Shown: piece by piece, positions 25,992 to 40,013 of the stretch
Layout of the letters: every line of letters starts with the position of its first letter
Numbering within the stretch: position 1 is the stretch's first letter
DNA from: Auanema rhodensis
Lineage: Eukaryota; Nematoda; Chromadorea; Rhabditida; Rhabditidae
Length of the DNA: 64,000 nucleotides
NCBI GenBank assembly: GCA_964057225.1
Contig: OZ059900.1
Location: 25,621,638-25,685,637, forward strand
Direction: 5' to 3'
Made by a program: the position numbers and the translations under genes
Notes under the pieces: model-generated
The model's input: only the letters and a program-made list of their open reading frames with translations
The model's database searches: none
Told to the model about the DNA's origin: nothing

Positions 25992-28900
25992 TCGTGAAAG
26001 TGGAACTAGACGTTGTACGAACAATTTTGAGCTAGGTTTCATTGACATTGCATGAGTTTGAACACATGAAATCGTAAGTCAAAACCTTGTTTACAGCGAA
26101 ATTTCCAAAAACTGGTTTTCCAGCATAATACAATATTTCTCATGGGAAATACTGTGTTTTTGTATTTTTCTAGTGTTCAGAATGTAGAATGCTTCATTTT
26201 AGTATGTAACACGCTGAAATTCGTTGCATTTGACGACTCATATGAACAAAAATCGATTTAATCAATATTAGCCATAAGGGGCGTGCCCTCAGAATATGCT
26301 AATTTCCTTTATTTTCTAACCCCTGTTTTTTTGTCGTGAAAGTGGAACTAGACGTTGTACGAACAATTTTGAGCTAGGTTTCATTGACATTGCATGAGTT
26401 TGAACACATGAAATCGTAAGTCAAAACCTTGTTTACAGCGAAATTTCCAAAAACTGGTTTTCCAGCATAATAAAATATTTCTCATGGGAAATACTGTGTT
26501 TTTGTATTTTTCTAGTGTTCAGCATGTAAAATGCTTCATTTTAGTATGTAACACGCTGAAATTCGTTGCATTTGACGACTCATATGAACAAAAATCGATT
26601 TAATCAATATTAGCCATAAGGGGCGTGCCCTCAGAATATGCTAATTTCCTTAATTTTCTAACCCCTGTTTTTTTGTCGTGAAAGTGGAACTAGACGTTGT
26701 ACGAACAATTTTGAGCTAGGTTTCATTGACATTGCATGAGTTTGAACACATGAAATCGTAAGTCAAAACCTTGTTTACAGCGAAATTTCCAAAAACTGGT
26801 TTTCCAGCATAATAAAATATTTCTCATGGGAAATACTGTGTTTTTGTATTTTTCTAGTGTTCAGCATGTAAAATGCTTCATTTTAGTATGTAACACGCTG
26901 AAATTCGTTGCATTTGACGACTCATATGAACAAAAATCGATTTAATCAATATTAGCCATAAGGGGCGTGCCCTCAGAATATGCTAATTTCCTTAATTTTC
27001 TAACCCCTGTTTTTTTGTCGTGAAAGTGGAACTAGACGTTGTACGAACAATTTTGAGCTAGGTTTCATTGACATTGCATGAGTTTGAACACATGAAATCG
27101 TAAGTCAAAACCTTGTTTACAGCGAAATTTCCAAAAACTGGTTTTCCAGCATAATACAATATTTCTCATGGGAAATACTGTGTTTTTGTATTTTTCTAGT
27201 GTTCAGAATGTAGAATGCTTCATTTTAGTATGTAACACGCTGAAATTCGTTGCATTTGACGACTCATATGAACAAAAATCGATTTAATCAATATTAGCCA
27301 TAAGGGGCGTGCCCTCAGAATATGCTAATTTCCTTAATTTTCTAACCCCTGTTTTTTTGTCGTGAAAGTGGAACTAGACGTTGTACGAACAATTTTGAGC
27401 TAGGTTTCATTGACATTGCATGAGTTTGAACACATGAAATCGTAAGTCAAAACCTTGTTTACAGCGAAATTTCCAAAAACTGGTTTTCCAGCATAATACA
27501 ATATTTCTCATGGGAAATACTGTGTTTTTGTATTTTTCTAGTGTTCAGAATGTAGAATGCTTCATTTTAGTATGTAACACGCTGAAATTCGTTGCATTTG
27601 ACGACTCATATGAACAAAAATCGATTTAATCAATATTAGCCATAAGGGGCGTGCCCTCAGAATATGCTAATTTCCTTAATTTTCTAACCCCTGTTTTTTT
27701 GTCGTGAAAGTGGAACTAGACGTTGTACGAACAATTTTGAGCTAGGTTTCATTGACATTGCATGAGTTTGAACACATGAAATCGTAAGTCAAAACCTTGT
27801 TTACAGCGAAATTTCCAAAAACTGGTTTTCCAGCATAATAAAATATTTCTCATGGGAAATACTGTGTTTTTGTATTTTTCTAGTGTTCAGCATGTAAAAT
27901 GCTTCATTTTAGTATGTAACACGCTGAAATTCGTTGCATTTGACGACTCATATGAACAAAAATCGATTTAATCAATATTAGCCATAAGGGGCGTGCCCTC
28001 AGAATATGCTAATTTCCTTAATTTTCTAACCCCTGTTTTTTTGTCGTGAAAGTGGAACTAGACGTTGTACGAACAATTTTGAGCTAGGTTTCATTGACAT
28101 TGCATGAGTTTGAACACATGAAATCGTAAGTCAAAACCTTGTTTACAGCGAAATTTCCAAAAACTGGTTTTCCAGCATAATACAATATTTCTCATGGGAA
28201 ATACTGTGTTTTTGTATTTTTCTAGTGTTCAGAATGTAGAATGCTTCATTTTAGTATGTAACACGCTGAAATTCGTTGCATTTGACGACTCATATGAACA
28301 AAAATCGATTTAATCAATATTAGCCATAAGGGGCGTGCCCTCAGAATATGCTAATTTCCTTAATTTTCTAACCCCTGTTTTTTTGTCGTGAAAGTGGAAC
28401 TAGACGTTGTACGAACAATTTTGAGCTAGGTTTCATTGACATTGCATGAGTTTGAACACATGAAATCGTAAGTCAAAACCTTGTTTACAGCGAAATTTCC
28501 AAAAACTGGTTTTCCAGCATAATACAATATTTCTCATGGGAAATACTGTGTTTTTGTATTTTTCTAGTGTTCAGCATGTAAAATGCTTCATTTTAGTATG
28601 TAACACGCTGTAATTCGTTGCATTTGACGACTCATATGAACAAAAATCGATTTAATCAATATTAGCCATAAGGGGCGTGCCCTCAGAATATGCTAATTTC
28701 CTTTATTTTCTAACCCCTGTTTTTTTGTCGTGAAAGTGGAACTAGACGTTGTACGAACAATTTTGAGCTAGGTTTCATTGACATTGCATGAGTTTGAACA
28801 CATGAAATCGTAAGTCAAAACCTTGTTTACAGCGAAATTTCCAAAAACTGGTTTTCCAGCATAATAAAATATTTCTCATGGGAAATACTGTGTTTTTGTA

Positions 28901-30779
28901 TTTTTCTAGTGTTCAGCATGTAAAATGCTTCATTTTAGTATGTAACACGCTGAAATTCGTTGCATTTGACGACTCATATGAACAAAAATCGATTTAATCA
29001 ATATTAGCCATAAGGGGCGTGCCCTCAGAATATGCTAATTTCCTTAATTTTCTAACCCCTGTTTTTTTGTCGTGAAAGTGGAACTAGACGTTGTACGAAC
29101 AATTTTGAGCTAGGTTTCATTGACATTGCATGAGTTTGAACACATGAAATCGTAAGTCAAAACCTTGTTTACAGCGAAATTTCCAAAAACTGGTTTTCCA
29201 GCATAATAAAATATTTCTCATGGGAAATACTGTGTTTTTGTATTTTTCTAGTGTTCAGCATGTAAAATGCTTCATTTTAGTATGTAACACGCTGAAATTC
29301 GTTGCATTTGACGACTCATATGAACAAAAATCGATTTAATCAATATTAGCCATAAGGGGCGTGCCCTCAGAATATGCTAATTTCCTTAATTTTCTAACCC
29401 CGGTTTTTTTGTCGTGAAAGTGGAACTAGACGTTGTACGAACAATTTTGAGCTAGGTTTCATTGACATTGCATGAGTTTGAACACATGAAATCGTAAGTC
29501 AAAACCTTGTTTACAGCGAAATTTCCAAAAACTGGTTTTCCAGCATAATAAAATATTTCTCATGGGAAATACTGTGTTTTTGTATTTTTTTAGTGTTCAG
29601 CATGTAAAATGCGTCATTTTAGTATGTAAAACGCTGAAATTCGTTGCATTTGACGACTCATATGAACAAAAATCGATTTTATCAATATTAGCCATAAGGG
29701 GTGTGCCCTCAGAATATGCTGATTTCCTTAATTTTCTAACCCCTGTTTTTTTGTCGTGAAAGTGGAACTAGACGTTGTACGAACAATTTTGAGCTAGGTT
29801 TCATTGACATTGCATGAGTTTGAACACATGAAATCGTAAGTCAAAACCTTGTTTACAGCGAAATTTCCAAAAACTGGTTTTCCAGCATAATACAATATTT
29901 CTCATGGGAAATACTGTGTTTTTGTATTTTTCTAGTGTTCAGAATGTAGAATGCTTCATTTTAGTATGTAACACGCTGAAATTCGTTGCATTTGACGACT
30001 CATATGAACAAAAATCGATTTAATCAATATTAGCCATAAGGGGCGTGCCCTCAGAATATGCTAATTTCCTTAATTTTCTAACCCCTGTTTTTTTGTCGTG
30101 AAAGTGGAACTAGACGTTGTACGAACAATTTTGAGCTAGGTTTCATTGACATTGCATGAGTTTGAACACATGAAATCGTAAGTCAAAACCTTGTTTACAG
30201 CGAAATTTCCAAAAACTGGTTTTCCAGCATAATACAATATTTCTCATGGGAAACACTGTGTTTTTGTATTTTTCTAGTGTTCAGCATGTAAAATGCTTCA
30301 TTTTAGTATGTAACACGCTGTAATTCGTTGCATTTGACGACTCATATGAACAAAAATCGATTTAATCAATATTAGCCATAAGGGGCGTGCCCTCAGAATA
30401 TGCTAATTTCCTTAATTTTCTAACCCCTGTTTTTTTGTCGTGAAAGTGGAACTAGACGTTGTACGAACAATTTTGAGCTAGGTTTCATTGACATTGCATG
30501 AGTTTGAACACATGAAATCGTAAGTCAAAACCTTGTTTACAGCGAAATTTCCAAAAACTGGTTTTCCAGCATAATACAATATTTCTCATGGGAAATACTG
30601 TGTTTTTGTATTTTTCTAGTGTTCAGCATGTAAAATGCTTCATTTTAGTATGTAACACGCTGTAATTCGTTGCATTTGACGACTCATATGAACAAAAATC
30701 GATTTAATCAATATTAGCCATAAGGGGCGTGCCCTCAGAATATGCTAATTTCCTTAATTTTCTAACCCCTGTTTTTTTG
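25992..30779 (+). repeat. Units 77-90: 14-unit HOR copy 1
   Basis: Order: B* D D B B D B C* D D E4 B C C, where * marks the private substitution 319T. The next 15 units repeat the order with one extra C. E4 at 29412-29753 (179T 202G 219A 269T 291T 310G) is the anchor. Private changes include 333G in unit 86, which gives CCCCGG at the end of that monomer, and a T-to-C change in unit 89 giving AAACACTG. Confidence 0.85.
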
Positions 30780-33700
30780 TCGTGAAAGTGGAACTAGACG
30801 TTGTACGAACAATTTTGAGCTAGGTTTCATTGACATTGCATGAGTTTGAACACATGAAATCGTAAGTCAAAACCTTGTTTACAGCGAAATTTCCAAAAAC
30901 TGGTTTTCCAGCATAATACAATATTTCTCATGGGAAATACTGTGTTTTTGTATTTTTCTAGTGTTCAGAATGTAGAATGCTTCATTTTAGTATGTAACAC
31001 GCTGAAATTCGTTGCATTTGACGACTCATATGAACAAAAATCGATTTAATCAATATTAGCCATAAGGGGCGTGCCCTCAGAATATGCTAATTTCCTTTAT
31101 TTTCTAACCCCTGTTTTTTTGTCGTGAAAGTGGAACTAGACGTTGTACGAACAATTTTGAGCTAGGTTTCATTGACATTGCATGAGTTTGAACACATGAA
31201 ATCGTAAGTCAAAACCTTGTTTACAGCGAAATTTCCAAAAACTGGTTTTCCAGCATAATAAAATATTTCTCATGGGAAATACTGTGTTTTTGTATTTTTC
31301 TAGTGTTCAGCATGTAAAATGCTTCATTTTAGTATGTAACACGCTGAAATTCGTTGCATTTGACGACTCATATGAACAAAAATCGATTTAATCAATATTA
31401 GCCATAAGGGGCGTGCCCTCAGAATATGCTAATTTCCTTAATTTTCTAACCCCTGTTTTTTTGTCGTGAAAGTGGAACTAGACGTTGTACGAACAATTTT
31501 GAGCTAGGTTTCATTGACATTGCATGAGTTTGAACACATGAAATCGTAAGTCAAAACCTTGTTTACAGCGAAATTTCCAAAAACTGGTTTTCCAGCATAA
31601 TAAAATATTTCTCATGGGAAATACTGTGTTTTTGTATTTTTCTAGTGTTCAGCATGTAAAATGCTTCATTTTAGTATGTAACACGCTGAAATTCGTTGCA
31701 TTTGACGACTCATATGAACAAAAATCGATTTAATCAATATTAGCCATAAGGGGCGTGCCCTCAGAATATGCTAATTTCCTTAATTTTCTAACCCCTGTTT
31801 TTTTGTCGTGAAAGTGGAACTAGACGTTGTACGAACAATTTTGAGCTAGGTTTCATTGACATTGCATGAGTTTGAACACATGAAATCGTAAGTCAAAACC
31901 TTGTTTACAGCGAAATTTCCAAAAACTGGTTTTCCAGCATAATACAATATTTCTCATGGGAAATACTGTGTTTTTGTATTTTTCTAGTGTTCAGAATGTA
32001 GAATGCTTCATTTTAGTATGTAACACGCTGAAATTCGTTGCATTTGACGACTCATATGAACAAAAATCGATTTAATCAATATTAGCCATAAGGGGCGTGC
32101 CCTCAGAATATGCTAATTTCCTTAATTTTCTAACCCCTGTTTTTTTGTCGTGAAAGTGGAACTAGACGTTGTACGAACAATTTTGAGCTAGGTTTCATTG
32201 ACATTGCATGAGTTTGAACACATGAAATCGTAAGTCAAAACCTTGTTTACAGCGAAATTTCCAAAAACTGGTTTTCCAGCATAATACAATATTTCTCATG
32301 GGAAATACTGTGTTTTTGTATTTTTCTAGTGTTCAGAATGTAGAATGCTTCATTTTAGTATGTAACACGCTGAAATTCGTTGCATTTGACGACTCATATG
32401 AACAAAAATCGATTTAATCAATATTAGCCATAAGGGGCGTGCCCTCAGAATATGCTAATTTCCTTAATTTTCTAACCCCTGTTTTTTTGTCGTGAAAGTG
32501 GAACTAGACGTTGTACGAACAATTTTGAGCTAGGTTTCATTGACATTGCATGAGTTTGAACACATGAAATCGTAAGTCAAAACCTTGTTTACAGCGAAAT
32601 TTCCAAAAACTGGTTTTCCAGCATAATACAATATTTCTCATGGGAAATACTGTGTTTTTGTATTTTTCTAGTGTTCAGCATGTAAAATGCTTCATTTTAG
32701 TATGTAACACGCTGTAATTCGTTGCATTTGACGACTCATATGAACAAAAATCGATTTAATCAATATTAGCCATAAGGGGCGTGCCCTCAGAATATGCTAA
32801 TTTCCTTAATTTTCTAACCCCTGTTTTTTTGTCGTGAAAGTGGAACTAGACGTTGTACGAACAATTTTGAGCTAGGTTTCATTGACATTGCATGAGTTTG
32901 AACACATGAAATCGTAAGTCAAAACCTTGTTTACAGCGAAATTTCCAAAAACTGGTTTTCCAGCATAATAAAATATTTCTCATGGGAAATACTGTGTTTT
33001 TGTATTTTTCTAGTGTTCAGCATGTAAAATGCTTCATTTTAGTATGTAACACGCTGAAATTCGTTGCATTTGACGACTCATATGAACAAAAATCGATTTA
33101 ATCAATATTAGCCATAAGGGGCGTGCCCTCAGAATATGCTAATTTCCTTAATTTTCTAACCCCTGTTTTTTTGTCGTGAAAGTGGAACTAGACGTTGTAC
33201 GAACAATTTTGAGCTAGGTTTCATTGACATTGCATGAGTTTGAACACATGAAATCGTAAGTCAAAACCTTGTTTACAGCGAAATTTCCAAAAACTGGTTT
33301 TCCAGCATAATACAATATTTCTCATGGGAAATACTGTGTTTTTGTATTTTTCTAGTGTTCAGAATGTAGAATGCTTCATTTTAGTATGTAACACGCTGAA
33401 ATTCGTTGCATTTGACGACTCATATGAACAAAAATCGATTTAATCAATATTAGCCATAAGGGGCGTGCCCTCAGAATATGCTAATTTCCTTAATTTTCTA
33501 ACCCCTGTTTTTTTGTCGTGAAAGTGGAACTAGACGTTGTACGAACAATTTTGAGCTAGGTTTCATTGACATTGCATGAGTTTGAACACATGAAATCGTA
33601 AGTCAAAACCTTGTTTACAGCGAAATTTCCAAAAACTGGTTTTCCAGCATAATACAATATTTCTCATGGGAAATACTGTGTTTTTGTATTTTTCTAGTGT

Positions 33701-35909
33701 TCAGCATGTAAAATGCTTCATTTTAGTATGTAACACGCTGTAATTCGTTGCATTTGACGACTCATATGAACAAAAATCGATTTAATCAATATTAGCCATA
33801 AGGGGCGTGCCCTCAGAATATGCTAATTTCCTTTATTTTCTAACCCCTGTTTTTTTGTCGTGAAAGTGGAACTAGACGTTGTACGAACAATTTTGAGCTA
33901 GGTTTCATTGACATTGCATGAGTTTGAACACATGAAATCGTAAGTCAAAACCTTGTTTACAGCGAAATTTCCAAAAACTGGTTTTCCAGCATAATAAAAT
34001 ATTTCTCATGGGAAATACTGTGTTTTTGTATTTTTCTAGTGTTCAGCATGTAAAATGCTTCATTTTAGTATGTAACACGCTGAAATTCGTTGCATTTGAC
34101 GACTCATATGAACAAAAATCGATTTAATCAATATTAGCCATAAGGGGCGTGCCCTCAGAATATGCTAATTTCCTTAATTTTCTAACCCCTGTTTTTTTGT
34201 CGTGAAAGTGGAACTAGACGTTGTACGAACAATTTTGAGCTAGGTTTCATTGACATTGCATGAGTTTGAACACATGAAATCGTAAGTCAAAACCTTGTTT
34301 ACAGCGAAATTTCCAAAAACTGGTTTTCCAGCATAATAAAATATTTCTCATGGGAAATACTGTGTTTTTGTATTTTTCTAGTGTTCAGCATGTAAAATGC
34401 TTCATTTTAGTATGTAACACGCTGAAATTCGTTGCATTTGACGACTCATATGAACAAAAATCGATTTAATCAATATTAGCCATAAGGGGCGTGCCCTCAG
34501 AATATGCTAATTTCCTTAATTTTCTAACCCCTGTTTTTTTGTCGTGAAAGTGGAACTAGACGTTGTACGAACAATTTTGAGCTAGGTTTCATTGACATTG
34601 CATGAGTTTGAACACATGAAATCGTAAGTCAAAACCTTGTTTACAGCGAAATTTCCAAAAACTGGTTTTCCAGCATAATAAAATATTTCTCATGGGAAAT
34701 ACTGTGTTTTTGTATTTTTTTAGTGTTCAGCATGTAAAATGCGTCATTTTAGTATGTAAAACGCTGAAATTCGTTGCATTTGACGACTCATATGAACAAA
34801 AATCGATTTTATCAATATTAGCCATAAGGGGTGTGCCCTCAGAATATGCTGATTTCCTTAATTTTCTAACCCCTGTTTTTTTGTCGTGAAAGTGGAACTA
34901 GACGTTGTACGAACAATTTTGAGCTAGGTTTCATTGACATTGCATGAGTTTGAACACATGAAATCGTAAGTCAAAACCTTGTTTACAGCGAAATTTCCAA
35001 AAACTGGTTTTCCAGCATAATACAATATTTCTCATGGGAAATACTGTGTTTTTGTATTTTTCTAGTGTTCAGAATGTAGAATGCTTCATTTTAGTATGTA
35101 ACACGCTGAAATTCGTTGCATTTGACGACTCATATGAACAAAAATCGATTTAATCAATATTAGCCATAAGGGGCGTGCCCTCAGAATATGCTAATTTCCT
35201 TAATTTTCTAACCCCTGTTTTTTTGTCGTGAAAGTGGAACTAGACGTTGTACGAACAATTTTGAGCTAGGTTTCATTGACATTGCATGAGTTTGAACACA
35301 TGAAATCGTAAGTCAAAACCTTGTTTACAGCGAAATTTCCAAAAACTGGTTTTCCAGCATAATACAATATTTCTCATGGGAAATACTGTGTTTTTGTATT
35401 TTTCTAGTGTTCAGCATGTAAAATGCTTCATTTTAGTATGTAACACGCTGTAATTCGTTGCATTTGACGACTCATATGAACAAAAATCGATTTAATCAAT
35501 ATTAGCCATAAGGGGCGTGCCCTCAGAATATGCTAATTTCCTTAATTTTCTAACCCCTGTTTTTTTGTCGTGAAAGTGGAACTAGACGTTGTACGAACAA
35601 TTTTGAGCTAGGTTTCATTGACATTGCATGAGTTTGAACACATGAAATCGTAAGTCAAAACCTTGTTTACAGCGAAATTTCCAAAAACTGGTTTTCCAGC
35701 ATAATACAATATTTCTCATGGGAAATACTGTGTTTTTGTATTTTTCTAGTGTTCAGCATGTAAAATGCTTCATTTTAGTATGTAACACGCTGTAATTCGT
35801 TGCATTTGACGACTCATATGAACAAAAATCGATTTAATCAATATTAGCCATAAGGGGCGTGCCCTCAGAATATGCTAATTTCCTTAATTTTCTAACCCCT
35901 GTTTTTTTG
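30780..35909 (+). repeat. Units 91-105: 15-unit HOR copy 2
   Basis: Order: B* D D B B C D B C* D D E4 B C C. It matches copy 1 unit for unit, including both 319T markers, except for an inserted C at 32490-32831. The two E4 units lie exactly 5130 bases (15 monomers) apart. One duplication of a 14-unit segment followed by a one-unit gain, or the reverse loss, explains the pair. Confidence 0.87.
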
Positions 35910-36935
35910 TCGTGAAAGTGGAACTAGACGTTGTACGAACAATTTTGAGCTAGGTTTCATTGACATTGCATGAGTTTGAACACATGAAATCGTAAGTCAA
36001 AACCTTGTTTACAGCGAAATTTCCAAAAACTGGTTTTCCAGCATAATAAAATATTTCTCATGGGAAATACTGTGTTTTTGTATTTTTCTAGTGTTCAGCA
36101 TGTAAAATGCTTCATTTTAGTATGTAACACGCTGAAATTCGTTGCATTTGACGACTCATATGAACAAAAATCGATTTAATCAATATTAGCCATAAGGGGC
36201 GTGCCCTCAGAATATGCTAATTTCCTTAATTTTCTAACCCCTGTTTTTTTGTCGTGAAAGTGGAACTAGACGTTGTACGAACAATTTTGAGCTAGGTTTC
36301 ATTGACATTGCATCAGTTTGAACACATGAAATCGTAAGTCAAAACCTTGTTTACAGCGAAATTTCCAAAAACTGGTTTTCCAGCATAATACAATATTTCT
36401 CATGGGAAATACTGTGTTTTTGTATTTTTCTAGTGTTCAGCATGTAAAATGCTTCATTTTAGTATGTAACACGCTGTAATTCGTTGCATTTGACGACTCA
36501 TATGAACAAAAATCGATTTAATCAATATTAGCCATAAGGGGCGTGCCCTCAGAATATGCTAATTTCCTTAATTTTCTAACCCCTGTTTTTTTGTCGTGAA
36601 AGTGGAACTAGACGTTGTACGAACAATTTTGAGCTAGGTTTCATTGACATTGCATGAGTTTGAACACATGAAATCGTAAGTCAAAACCTTGTTTACAGCG
36701 AAATTTCCAAAAACTGGTTTTCCAGCATAATAAAATATTTCTCATGGGAAATACTGTGTTTTTGTATTTTTCTAGTGTTCAGCATGTAAAATGCTTCATT
36801 TTAGTATGTAACACGCTGAAATTCGTTGCATTTGACGACTCATATGAACAAAAATCGATTTAATCAATATTAGCCATAAGGGGCGTGCCCTCAGAATATG
36901 CTAATTTCCTTAATTTTCTAACCCCTGTTTTTTCG
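34542..36935 (+). repeat. Units 102-108: E4 B C C D Cc D*, seven-unit HOR
   Basis: Cc is a C monomer with 64C. D* is a D monomer with 341C, which interrupts the terminal T-run. Those two rare states recur together at 37278-39329 and 40014-42065. The first four units overlap the end of the 15-unit copy above, so the HORs are nested. Confidence 0.88.
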
Positions 36936-39900
36936 TCGTGAAAGTGGAACTAGACGTTGTACGAACAATTTTGAGCTAGGTTTCATTGACATTGCATGAG
37001 TTTGAACACATGAAATCGTAAGTCAAAACCTTGTTTACAGCGAAATTTCCAAAAACTGGTTTTCCAGCATAATAAAATATTTCTCATGGGAAATACTGTG
37101 TTTTTGTATTTTTTTAGTGTTCAGCATGTAAAATGCGTCATTTTAGTATGTAAAACGCTGAAATTCGTTGCATTTGACGACTCATATGAACAAAAATCGA
37201 TTTTATCAATATTAGCCATAAGGGGTGTGCCCTCAGAATATGCTGATTTCCTTAATTTTCTAACCCCTGTTTTTTTGTCGTGAAAGTGGAACTAGACGTT
37301 GTACGAACAATTTTGAGCTAGGTTTCATTGACATTGCATGAGTTTGAACACATGAAATCGTAAGTCAAAACCTTGTTTACAGCGAAATTTCCAAAAACTG
37401 GTTTTCCAGCATAATACAATATTTCTCATGGGAAATACTGTGTTTTTGTATTTTTCTAGTGTTCAGAATGTAGAATGCTTCATTTTAGTATGTAACACGC
37501 TGAAATTCGTTGCATTTGACGACTCATATGAACAAAAATCGATTTAATCAATATTAGCCATAAGGGGCGTGCCCTCAGAATATGCTAATTTCCTTAATTT
37601 TCTAACCCCTGTTTTTTTGTCGTGAAAGTGGAACTAGACGTTGTACGAACAATTTTGAGCTAGGTTTCATTGACATTGCATGAGTTTGAACACATGAAAT
37701 CGTAAGTCAAAACCTTGTTTACAGCGAAATTTCCAAAAACTGGTTTTCCAGCATAATACAATATTTCTCATGGGAAATACTGTGTTTTTGTATTTTTCTA
37801 GTGTTCAGCATGTAAAATGCTTCATTTTAGTATGTAACACGCTGTAATTCGTTGCATTTGACGACTCATATGAACAAAAATCGATTTAATCAATATTAGC
37901 CATAAGGGGCGTGCCCTCAGAATATGCTAATTTCCTTAATTTTCTAACCCCTGTTTTTTTGTCGTGAAAGTGGAACTAGACGTTGTACGAACAATTTTGA
38001 GCTAGGTTTCATTGACATTGCATGAGTTTGAACACATGAAATCGTAAGTCAAAACCTTGTTTACAGCGAAATTTCCAAAAACTGGTTTTCCAGCATAATA
38101 CAATATTTCTCATGGGAAATACTGTGTTTTTGTATTTTTCTAGTGTTCAGCATGTAAAATGCTTCATTTTAGTATGTAACACGCTGTAATTCGTTGCATT
38201 TGACGACTCATATGAACAAAAATCGATTTAATCAATATTAGCCATAAGGGGCGTGCCCTCAGAATATGCTAATTTCCTTAATTTTCTAACCCCTGTTTTT
38301 TTGTCGTGAAAGTGGAACTAGACGTTGTACGAACAATTTTGAGCTAGGTTTCATTGACATTGCATGAGTTTGAACACATGAAATCGTAAGTCAAAACCTT
38401 GTTTACAGCGAAATTTCCAAAAACTGGTTTTCCAGCATAATAAAATATTTCTCATGGGAAATACTGTGTTTTTGTATTTTTCTAGTGTTCAGCATGTAAA
38501 ATGCTTCATTTTAGTATGTAACACGCTGAAATTCGTTGCATTTGACGACTCATATGAACAAAAATCGATTTAATCAATATTAGCCATAAGGGGCGTGCCC
38601 TCAGAATATGCTAATTTCCTTAATTTTCTAACCCCTGTTTTTTTGTCGTGAAAGTGGAACTAGACGTTGTACGAACAATTTTGAGCTAGGTTTCATTGAC
38701 ATTGCATCAGTTTGAACACATGAAATCGTAAGTCAAAACCTTGTTTACAGCGAAATTTCCAAAAACTGGTTTTCCAGCATAATACAATATTTCTCATGGG
38801 AAATACTGTGTTTTTGTATTTTTCTAGTGTTCAGCATGTAAAATGCTTCATTTTAGTATGTAACACGCTGTAATTCGTTGCATTTGACGACTCATATGAA
38901 CAAAAATCGATTTAATCAATATTAGCCATAAGGGGCGTGCCCTCAGAATATGCTAATTTCCTTAATTTTCTAACCCCTGTTTTTTTGTCGTGAAAGTGGA
39001 ACTAGACGTTGTACGAACAATTTTGAGCTAGGTTTCATTGACATTGCATGAGTTTGAACACATGAAATCGTAAGTCAAAACCTTGTTTACAGCGAAATTT
39101 CCAAAAACTGGTTTTCCAGCATAATAAAATATTTCTCATGGGAAATACTGTGTTTTTGTATTTTTCTAGTGTTCAGCATGTAAAATGCTTCATTTTAGTA
39201 TGTAACACGCTGAAATTCGTTGCATTTGACGACTCATATGAACAAAAATCGATTTAATCAATATTAGCCATAAGGGGCGTGCCCTCAGAATATGCTAATT
39301 TCCTTAATTTTCTAACCCCTGTTTTTTCGTCGTGAAAGTGGAACTAGACGTTGTACGAACAATTTTGAGCTAGGTTTCATTGACATTGCATGAGTTTGAA
39401 CACATGAAATCGTAAGTCAAAACCTTGTTTACAGCGAAATTTCCAAAAACTGGTTTTCCAGCATAATAAAATATTTCTCATGGGAAATACTGTGTTTTTG
39501 TATTTTTCTAGTGTTCAGCATGTAGAATGCTTCATTTTGATATGTAAAACGCTGAAATTCGTTGCATTTGACGACTCATATGAACAAAAATCGATTTAAT
39601 CAATATTAGCCATAAGGGGCGTGCCCTCAGAATATGCTAATTTCCTTAATTTTCTAACCCCTGTTTTTTTGTCGTGAAAGTGGAACTAGACGTTGTACGA
39701 ACAATTTTGAGCTAGGATTCATTAACATTGCATGAGTTTGAACACATGAAATCGTAAGTCAAAACCTTGTTTACAGCGAAATTTCCAAAAACTGGTTTTC
39801 CAGCATAATACAATATTTCTCATGGGAAAAACTGTGTTTTTGTATTTTTCTAGTGTTCAGCATGTAAAATGCTTTATTTTAATATGTAACACGCTGAAAT

Positions 39901-40013
39901 TCGTTGCATTTGACGACTCATATGAACAAAAATCGATTTTATCAATATTAGCCATAAGGGGTGTGCCCTCAGAATATGCTGATTTCCTTAATTTTCTAAC
40001 CCCTGTTTTTTTG
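36936..40013 (+). repeat. Units 109-117: E4 B C C D Cc D* L M, nine-unit HOR
   Basis: Repeats the seven-unit order, then adds L (196G 210G 211A 219A) and M. M at 39672-40013 has 53A, 140C, 159A, 204T and 211A at its 5' side but 269T 291T 310G at its 3' side, so it looks like an N-like front joined to an E4-like tail. It occupies the place E4 holds in the other copies. Confidence 0.85.
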
